A stretch of 64,000 nt of DNA from Pelagerythrobacter sp041912895 (GTDB lineage: Bacteria; Pseudomonadota; Alphaproteobacteria; Sphingomonadales; Sphingomonadaceae), in NCBI RefSeq assembly GCF_041912895.1, contig NZ_JAYSGI010000002.1, positions 1 through 64,000 on the forward strand, in the 5' to 3' direction. The notes beneath the pieces are model-generated. The model was not told the DNA's origin, did not search any database, and saw only the letters and a program-made list of their open reading frames with translations. Below are positions 58,455 through 64,000 of the stretch, one piece after another (position 1 is the first letter of the stretch; every line of letters begins with the position of its first letter). Made by a program: the position numbers and the translations under genes.

Positions 58455-59498
58455 ATGGCACTGGGATCGCGAATCGCAAGGGTACTGGCGGGGGCGCTTG
58501 CGCTCGGCCTCGCTGCAACGCAACCGGCTTACGCGCAGCCTGCGAATTTCGAGGCCGCGTTCGACAGCACGTTCGGCACCGAACAGCGCGCGCCGCAGAC
58601 GTTCGAGGCAGTCTACCAGAGCGGCTTTGAACAGCGCATCGCGCTCGCCGCGGACGGGGCCGATGGGCGCATCGGCGTGGCGGTGCTCGATCTCGCGACC
58701 GGCCAGGAATTCTCGGTCCTCGGCGACCAGCGTTTTCCGATGGCCAGCACCAGCAAGATCGCCATCGCCGCCACCTTCCTGGAAGGGGTCGAAAAGGGCC
58801 GCTGGACTCTGTCGAGCGAATTCCCGCTGCTGATTCCGGTACGCTCCAAACCGTTTTCCAGCGTCAAGGCGCCGGTGCGGCCCGGCAACCACTTGCCCGC
58901 GCACGAACTGATCGAGCTGATGATCACGCGTTCGAGCAATACCGCGACCGACGCGTTGCTCGCCGCGGTCGGCGGACCGCAGGCGGTGAACGACTGGATG
59001 CAGCGCGCGGGGATCGAGGAATTCCAGCTCACCCGCGACATCGCCACGTTGGTGCGAGACGACGGCGAGATCGATCCGGCGCGGTCGATCGACTTGCGCG
59101 ACAGCGCCACGCCGCGCGCGATGACCGAACTGCTCGCCGGAATCTATCAGGGCCGCTGGCTGAACGAGAGCAGCCGCCGGGTCATCATCGGCGCGATGGA
59201 GCGCTGCCGCACCGGCAAGCGCCGCATTCCCGCATTACTGCCCGCAGGCGCGCTGGTGGCGCACAAGACCGGATCGCTCAACAACACCTCGAGCGACATC
59301 GCCATCGTCAACACGCCGGACGGGCGCGCCTTCGCGGTCGCGATCTATGTCACCGGCCAGGGCACGCGCCCCGCGCGCGAAGACCGGATCGCGCAGATCG
59401 CACGCGCGGCCTATGCCGGCTACGACTATCCCAACGGGCGCACCTGGGCCGACGCGAGCTATGCCGGCGCGGGCGAAGTCGTCGCCGCGAGCCCCTGA
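58455..59498 (+). CDS. Class A beta-lactamase-like serine hydrolase
   Basis: The 347-residue exported protein has a signal peptide (VLAGALALGLAATQPAYA) and the motifs of the class A fold: S98-T-S-K101 (nucleophile), S160-S-N162 in the SDN position, and K271-T-G in AHKTGSLN. The omega-loop end reads LRDSATPRAM, as in class A enzymes, but the usual E-x-x-L-N before it is replaced: the nearest glutamate (E205 in DDGEID) is 10 rather than 12 residues before the RD pair. It may have weak or altered beta-lactamase activity or be a related hydrolase. It follows the host-attachment gene by 118 bases. Confidence 0.85.
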   Translation: MALGSRIARVLAGALALGLAATQPAYAQPANFEAAFDSTFGTEQRAPQTFEAVYQSGFEQRIALAADGADGRIGVAVLDLATGQEFSVLGDQRFPMASTSKIAIAATFLEGVEKGRWTLSSEFPLLIPVRSKPFSSVKAPVRPGNHLPAHELIELMITRSSNTATDALLAAVGGPQAVNDWMQRAGIEEFQLTRDIATLVRDDGEIDPARSIDLRDSATPRAMTELLAGIYQGRWLNESSRRVIIGAMERCRTGKRRIPALLPAGALVAHKTGSLNNTSSDIAIVNTPDGRAFAVAIYVTGQGTRPAREDRIAQIARAAYAGYDYPNGRTWADASYAGAGEVVAASP

Positions 59499-59555
59499 GA
59501 ACCGGACCTGCAGGACACGTTCGCACCGGACCGGACCGTCGCCGGATAAACAGAA

Positions 59556-59581
59556 AGGGCGGCGCCTCGCGGCACCGCCCT
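59556..59581. terminator. Bidirectional terminator between bla-like gene and lipoprotein
   Basis: AGGGCGGCGCC and GGCACCGCCCT form an 11-bp stem with one mismatch (a G-T pair on the minus strand) around a TCGC loop, flanked by T-rich runs on both strands. It lies between two convergent genes. Confidence 0.8.
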
Positions 59582-59606
59582 TCCGTTTTCGCTATGATAG
59601 CGAGGA

Positions 59607-59891
59607 TCAGTCGGCCTGCGCTTCGGCGGTCGACTCGTCCTGCACTTCGGCTTCCGCAGCAGCGGCGGCTTCGTCGGCAGCGGCGGTCGCTTCTTCGGTC
59701 GCGCCTTCGACGGCGTTGCCGGCGTCGGTCGCGGCGTCTTCAACGGCGGTGCCCATGGCATCGGCATTGGCTTCGGCGTCGGCGGCGGCGCTGTCGACGG
59801 TTTCGCCAGCGGCGTCCTGGGTGCCTTCCGAGCAGGCGGCGAGGGTCAGAGCGGCGGCGCCGGCGGCGGCGGCGAGAATGATCTTACGCAT
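59607..59891 (-). CDS. Small acidic alanine-rich lipoprotein
   Basis: The 94-residue protein starts MRKIILAAAAGAAALTLAAC, a lipoprotein signal with lipobox LAAC. The mature part is made of A, E, D and T in heptad-like spacing (VDSAAADAEANADAMG ... AVEGATEEATAAADEA), which suggests a helical, highly acidic chain. No family or function is recognised. It resembles in style the lipoprotein at 47456-47734. Its promoter must lie in the AT-richer spacer before polA (59892-60097). Confidence 0.78.
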   Translation of the reverse strand: MRKIILAAAAGAAALTLAACSEGTQDAAGETVDSAAADAEANADAMGTAVEDAATDAGNAVEGATEEATAAADEAAAAAEAEVQDESTAEAQAD

Positions 59892-60097
59892 AATTCGAAT
59901 TCCTTGAACAGCGAGTGGTTTTCATCCCGGCCGGAGCCGGAACGCGAAGCCCACAAGCAGCAGACTTCGCCGCCCCAAATAATGGCCGTTTTGTGGCGAT
60001 GCAAGCGATTTGACACTTTTGCGCCGCAATTCGTCGCATTCCGCGCTGCACACGAAACCGGCTGACCGGCCCGAAAAGCGCTGCTACCACGCGTGCG
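59892..60097. promoter_or_regulatory. Divergent promoter region of lipoprotein and polA
   Basis: No gene is visible. A perfect TTGACA at 60011-60016 points toward polA; the matching -10 (GTCGCA or TCGCAT at 17-18 bases) is weak. The other half must carry the minus-strand lipoprotein promoter and contains a GGAATTCGAATT ribosome-site region. Confidence 0.4.
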
Positions 60098-62956
60098 ATG
60101 GCAGACAAGCAGCATCTCTATCTGGTCGACGGTTCGGGCTACATCTTTCGGGCCTATCACCGCCTTCCGCCCCTCACCGATCCGGAGGGCACGCCGGTCG
60201 GCGCGGTCTACGGTTACACCACGATGCTGTGGAAGCTCGCCGACGATCTCGACAAGGCCGAAGGGCCGACGCACCTCGCGGTGATCCTCGACAAGGGATC
60301 GACCAGCTTCCGCAACGACATCTATGCCGAATACAAGGCGAACCGCCCCGATCCGCCCGAGGATCTGGTGCCGCAGTTCCCGCTCATCCGCGATGCGACG
60401 CGCGCCTTCAGCCTGCCCTGCATCGAAGAGGAGGGTCTCGAGGCGGACGACCTGATCGCCAGCTATGCCCGCGCCGCGACGCGCAAGGGATGGGACGTAA
60501 CGATCGTCAGTTCGGACAAGGACCTGATGCAGCTGATCAGCCAGTGCGCCGAGCCCGACGAAGGCGTGGCCGAGGGCGGCTGCATCGACATGCTCGACAC
60601 GATGAAGAACGCGCGCATCGGGCGCGACGAGGTGATCGAGAAGTTCGGCGTGCCGCCCGAACTGGTCGGCGACGTGCTCGCGCTGATGGGCGATTCGGTG
60701 GACAACGTGCCGGGCATATACGGCGTCGGGCCCAAGACCGCCTCCAAGCTGATCGTCGAGCACGGCAGCCTCGCCGCCGCGCTCGACGCCGCGCCGGACA
60801 TGAAGAAGTCGAAGCTGCAGGAACGGCTGATCGAGGGGCGCGAAATGGCCGAGCTCAGCCGCGTCCTCGTCCAGCTCAAGGAAGACTGCGACCTGCCGAT
60901 GGCGCTGGAGGATTTCGCGCTCCGATCCATCGCGCCCGAACCGCTCGCCGCATTTCTCGAAAAGCACGGGTTTACCAGCCTGCTGCGGCGGCTCGACGCC
61001 GGCAGCGGCAGCCCGGGCCGCCCGACCGAGCTCAACCCCGCCAAGCCGGTCAACAAGGCCGCCGCGCCGTCACCTGAGGGAAACCGGCAGGCGCTGCCCG
61101 AACTGCCGAAGGTCGATCGCAGCTCCTACGAGTGCGTGCAGAGCACCGAGCGGCTCAAACACTGGATCGAGCGCGCCTTCGCCGCCGGGCTGGTGGCGAT
61201 CGACACCGAGACCAGCGCGCTCGACGCGATGCGCGCCGATCTCGCCGGGGTCAGCCTCGCGCTCGGGCCGAACGACGCGTGCTACATCCCGCTCGCCCAC
61301 GGCGGCAGCGACATGTTCGCCGAAAAGCCGGAACAGGTCGCGCGCGAAACCGCGCTGACGCTGCTCAAGCCGCTGCTGGAAAGCGACGCGGTGACGAAGA
61401 TCGGGCAGAACATCAAATACGACCTCAACGTCCTCGCGCGCCACGGAATCGCGATGGGGCCGGTCGACGACACGATGATCGTCTCGTTCGCGCTCGATGC
61501 GGGCCGCAGCCTCGACGGGATCGGGGGGGGGCACGGAATGGACGAGCTGTCCGAGCGCCATCTCGGCCACACCACGCTGACCTTCAAGGACGTGTGCGGC
61601 AGCGGCAAGAAGGCGATCCCCTTCGGCGAGGTGCCGCTCGACCGCGCGACCGAATATGCCGCCGAGGATGCCGACGTGACCTGGCGGCTGCACAGCCAGC
61701 TCAAGCCCCGGCTCGCGGTGGAAGGCGGCACGCGCATCTACGAGCGGGTCGACCGCCCGCTGATCCCGGTGGTCGCACGGATGGAGCGCCACGGCATCCG
61801 CGTCGACAAAGCGCGGCTGGGCAAGCTGTCGGACGAATTCGCCGCCGAGACCGGCCGGCTCGAAGGCGAAATCCACACCATCGCCGGGACCGAATTCACC
61901 ATCGGCAGCCCCAAGCAGCTGGGCGATGTGCTGTTCGAGCAGATGGGCTACAAGGGCGGGCGCAAGGGCAAGAGCGGGCAGTATTCGACCGATCAGGCGA
62001 TGCTGGAAAAGCTGTCCGCGCAAGGTGCGGAGATCGCCGACAAGGTGCTCGAATGGCGCCAGCTCACCAAGCTCAAAAGCACCTATACCGACGCGCTGCA
62101 GGCCGCGATCAATCCCGATACGGAACGCGTCCATACCAGCTACAGCCTCGTCGGCGCGCAGACCGGGCGGTTGAGCTCGACCGACCCCAACCTGCAGAAC
62201 ATCCCGATCCGCACCGAGATCGGCCGCCAGATCCGCGACGCGTTCGTGGCGGAGGACGGCAACGTGCTGCTCGCCGCCGACTATTCGCAGATCGAATTGC
62301 GCCTCGCCGCGCACATGGCCGACGTTCCCGAGCTGAAGGAAGCCTTCGCGAACGGCGAGGATATCCACGCGCGCACCGCGGCCGAGATGTTCGGCGAAGT
62401 CACCCGCGACACCCGCGCGCAGGCCAAGACGATCAACTTCGCGATCCTCTACGGCATCAGCCGCTGGGGCCTCGCCGGCCGGCTCAAGGTCGAGGCGGAC
62501 GAGGCGCAGGCGATGATCGACACCTATTTCAAGCGCTTCCCCGGCATCCAGCGCTACATAATGGAGACGCTCGAAACCGTGCGCGAGCGCGGCTATTCGC
62601 AGACGCTGTTCGGCCGCAAGACGTGGTTTCCCCGGATCGGATCGAAGAACCAGGCGGAGCGCCAGGGCAGCGAGCGCGCGGCGATCAACGCGCCGATCCA
62701 GGGCACCAGCGCCGACATTATCAAACGCGCGATGGTGCGCATGATGCCCGCACTGGACGATGCCGGTCTCGGGCACGTGCGGATGCTGCTGCAGGTGCAC
62801 GACGAACTGGTGTTCGAACTGCCCGCGGGCGACGTGGCCGCGGCCGCGCCGGTGATCGAGCGGGTGATGGCCGAAGCCGCGCTGCCCTCGGTCGCGCTCG
62901 ACGTGCCGCTCGGGATCGAGATCGGTTCGGGCCACAGCTGGGGCGCCGCGCATTGA
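60098..62956 (+). CDS. polA: DNA polymerase I
   Basis: The 952-residue enzyme has all three domains: 5'-3' exonuclease (LYLVDGSGYIFRAYHRLPPL, EADDLIASYA, SSDKDLMQLI, DSVDNVPGIYGVGPKTA), 3'-5' exonuclease with the acidic residues intact (VAIDTETSALD, IKYDLNVL, AEDADVTWRLH), and polymerase (LSSTDPNLQNIPIRTEIGR, AADYSQIELRLAAH, RAQAKTINFAILYGIS, VHDELVFEL). It acts in repair and Okazaki-fragment maturation. A run of nine Gs (61524-61532) lies in the exonuclease domain within a local Gly-rich insert (DGIGGGHG). The kinase gene starts inside its stop (TTGA). Confidence 0.98.
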   Translation: MADKQHLYLVDGSGYIFRAYHRLPPLTDPEGTPVGAVYGYTTMLWKLADDLDKAEGPTHLAVILDKGSTSFRNDIYAEYKANRPDPPEDLVPQFPLIRDATRAFSLPCIEEEGLEADDLIASYARAATRKGWDVTIVSSDKDLMQLISQCAEPDEGVAEGGCIDMLDTMKNARIGRDEVIEKFGVPPELVGDVLALMGDSVDNVPGIYGVGPKTASKLIVEHGSLAAALDAAPDMKKSKLQERLIEGREMAELSRVLVQLKEDCDLPMALEDFALRSIAPEPLAAFLEKHGFTSLLRRLDAGSGSPGRPTELNPAKPVNKAAAPSPEGNRQALPELPKVDRSSYECVQSTERLKHWIERAFAAGLVAIDTETSALDAMRADLAGVSLALGPNDACYIPLAHGGSDMFAEKPEQVARETALTLLKPLLESDAVTKIGQNIKYDLNVLARHGIAMGPVDDTMIVSFALDAGRSLDGIGGGHGMDELSERHLGHTTLTFKDVCGSGKKAIPFGEVPLDRATEYAAEDADVTWRLHSQLKPRLAVEGGTRIYERVDRPLIPVVARMERHGIRVDKARLGKLSDEFAAETGRLEGEIHTIAGTEFTIGSPKQLGDVLFEQMGYKGGRKGKSGQYSTDQAMLEKLSAQGAEIADKVLEWRQLTKLKSTYTDALQAAINPDTERVHTSYSLVGAQTGRLSSTDPNLQNIPIRTEIGRQIRDAFVAEDGNVLLAADYSQIELRLAAHMADVPELKEAFANGEDIHARTAAEMFGEVTRDTRAQAKTINFAILYGISRWGLAGRLKVEADEAQAMIDTYFKRFPGIQRYIMETLETVRERGYSQTLFGRKTWFPRIGSKNQAERQGSERAAINAPIQGTSADIIKRAMVRMMPALDDAGLGHVRMLLQVHDELVFELPAGDVAAAAPVIERVMAEAALPSVALDVPLGIEIGSGHSWGAAH

Positions 62957-64000
62957 TCCGCCCGCGTTTGCGCCGCGCGCATCTCGGAAACCTGGCAGTG
63001 CTGGGGCTGATCGCGCTCGCGCTGTTTCTGGGCATCTTCTTCGTCTTCCAGACGATCGAGGCCGAGCGCAGCGAACGCGCGCAGATGCGCGAGACCAGCG
63101 AAATCCTGCTCGAACTGCGCAACATCACCCGGGCCACGCTCAACGGCGAGACCGGCCAGCGCGGCTATCTCCTGACGCTTGATCGCCGCTATCTCGACCC
63201 GTATCTGGTCGGCCGCGAACAGTACCCGCCGGCGATGGCGCGGCTGCGCGCGCGCGTCGAGCCGGACGCGACCGCGCGCCAGCAGGAATTGCTCGACGAG
63301 ATCGAGACTCTCGCCGACTCGAAGTTCGCCGAGATGCAGGAGACGATCCAACTGATCGAGCGGCGCGAAGTGCTCGAAGCGCGGCGACGGGTCCTCGACA
63401 ACGAAGGCGCCGAGGTCATGGCCCGGCTGCGCCGCGCGACGCGCGACATGGAGGAGATCGAGAACCGCATCCTGCTGCGCGCGGCGAGCGAGACCGCGCG
63501 CGCGGAAGGGCGCGTGCTGCCGCTGCTCGGCGGAATCGTGCTGGTGCTGCTGGTCGCGCTCGCGCTCGGCTATCGCCTCGTCACCCGCGCCGCGCGGGCG
63601 GAGGCCGAAGCGTCGCAGGCGAAAGCGCTCGGCGAAGCGCGCGACCGGGCGGACCTGCTCGCGCGCGAGCTGAACCACCGGGTCAAGAACCTGTTCGCCG
63701 TCATCCTTGCGATCGTGCGCATGAGCGCGAAGGACACACCCGAGGCGAAGCCGGTAATCGAGCGGATTTCCGAACGTATCCACGCACTCCTGACCGCGCA
63801 CGAGGTGACCCAGGGGACGCTGGAACGCCCGGTCGCCTCGCTGCGCGCTTTGGTCGAGACCACGCTCGCCCCTTATCGCTCGGACAAGCTCCCGGCCCAG
63901 ATCGACGGACCCGAGATCGAGCTGCCGGCCAAGCAGGTCACGCCGCTCGGCCTCGTGCTGCACGAACTCACCACCAATGCCGTCAAATACGGCGCGTGGA
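62953..64000 (+). CDS. CHASE3 sensor histidine kinase, HWE/HisKA_2 type (partial)
   Basis: The reading frame begins at TTG 62953, overlapping the polA stop, and continues to the right edge. After a first membrane helix (NLAVLGLIALALFLGIFFVFQ), the periplasmic part has CHASE3 features (LELRNITRATLNGETGQRGYLLT, DRRYLDPYLVGRE), then a second helix (LLGGIVLVLLVALALGY). The cytoplasmic part contains ELNHRVKNLFAVILAIVRMSA, the phospho-acceptor His motif of HWE/HisKA_2 kinases, and the start of the ATPase domain with LVLHELTTNAVKYGAW. Its signal is unknown; related kinases often serve the general stress response. The end of the protein is outside the window. Confidence 0.85.
   Translation, partial: MIRPRLRRAHLGNLAVLGLIALALFLGIFFVFQTIEAERSERAQMRETSEILLELRNITRATLNGETGQRGYLLTLDRRYLDPYLVGREQYPPAMARLRARVEPDATARQQELLDEIETLADSKFAEMQETIQLIERREVLEARRRVLDNEGAEVMARLRRATRDMEEIENRILLRAASETARAEGRVLPLLGGIVLVLLVALALGYRLVTRAARAEAEASQAKALGEARDRADLLARELNHRVKNLFAVILAIVRMSAKDTPEAKPVIERISERIHALLTAHEVTQGTLERPVASLRALVETTLAPYRSDKLPAQIDGPEIELPAKQVTPLGLVLHELTTNAVKYGAW

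Overview
The window looks like a chromosomal segment of a GC-rich alphaproteobacterium, most likely order Sphingomonadales and probably the Erythrobacter / Altererythrobacter group. The evidence is the high GC content with strong G/C third codon positions, a GapR-like DUF2312 protein beside a DUF1244 protein, an alphaproteobacterial-type UbiG and LysC, a CIRCE-controlled groESL operon, an S46 peptidase, and proteobacterial housekeeping genes (polA, rpoBC, rplJL, ruvC, yebC, pyk, gltX). The species assignment is inference from gene content, not from a search.

Region by region. 1-0.4 kb is AT-richer sequence with the end of an unidentified gene. 0.5-7.8 kb holds a set dominated by translation functions: a DbpA-like DEAD-box helicase, TrhO (tRNA U34 hydroxylation), a glutathione S-transferase, an ABC-F ATPase, a small zinc-ribbon protein, an RluE-like pseudouridine synthase and, facing them, an L16 arginine hydroxylase. 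7.8-8.7 kb is a decay zone with a frameshifted small gene, the C-terminal stub of a serine recombinase and tRNA-Leu(CAG). 8.8-15.2 kb has an NDUFA9-like reductase, an NfeD/SPFH membrane pair, a receiver-only response regulator, a Tat-type dienelactone hydrolase, PurU and a nitronate monooxygenase. 15.4-24.2 kb has KatG, an S46 dipeptidyl-peptidase, PurT, a PAS-GGDEF protein with a degenerate active site, a PilZ-HTH fusion and aspartate kinase. 24.2-31.9 kb has UbiG, a saccharopine-dehydrogenase-like/DUF4166 protein with a DCC partner, a glycerophosphodiesterase, a tight ArsC-like/ABM/ruvC/yebC run and a GNAT/YbjQ/SDR run.

31.9-35.4 kb mixes a low-GC HEPN-like gene, GapR-like and DUF1244 genes, pyruvate kinase, and a deletion scar that joins the first residues of a GFA-type protein to the last half of a cation-diffusion-facilitator gene that also carries an internal stop. 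35.4-46 kb has gltX, a small lipoprotein and rpoC/rpoB on the minus strand. 46.2-47.7 kb holds AT-rich repeat-type operators, a 43-residue membrane peptide, a DUF2975/HTH pair and a low-complexity lipoprotein. 48.1-49.1 kb holds rplJ-rplL on the plus strand. The rplJL-rpoBC block, usually one co-directional operon, is therefore split and divergent here. 49.2-64 kb has a membrane protein, a MATE exporter, CIRCE-groES-groEL, a Pcm/erythromycin-esterase fusion, a DUF305/LVIVD secreted protein, a host-attachment-family protein, a class A beta-lactamase-like protein, an acidic lipoprotein, polA and the start of a CHASE3 HWE/HisKA_2 sensor kinase that runs off the end.

Functional links: PurU releases formate that PurT can use for purine synthesis. 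TrhO, the RluE-like enzyme, the L16 hydroxylase, the DEAD-box helicase and the ABC-F protein all act on tRNA or ribosomes. RuvC and PolA act in DNA repair. I found no CRISPR array, intact prophage, complete insertion sequence or rRNA gene. The strongest oddities are the split rplJL/rpoBC block with a regulated small-gene cassette between its halves, the tRNA-side recombinase stub, the GFA/CDF scar, the lone HEPN-like gene and the PilZ-HTH protein.
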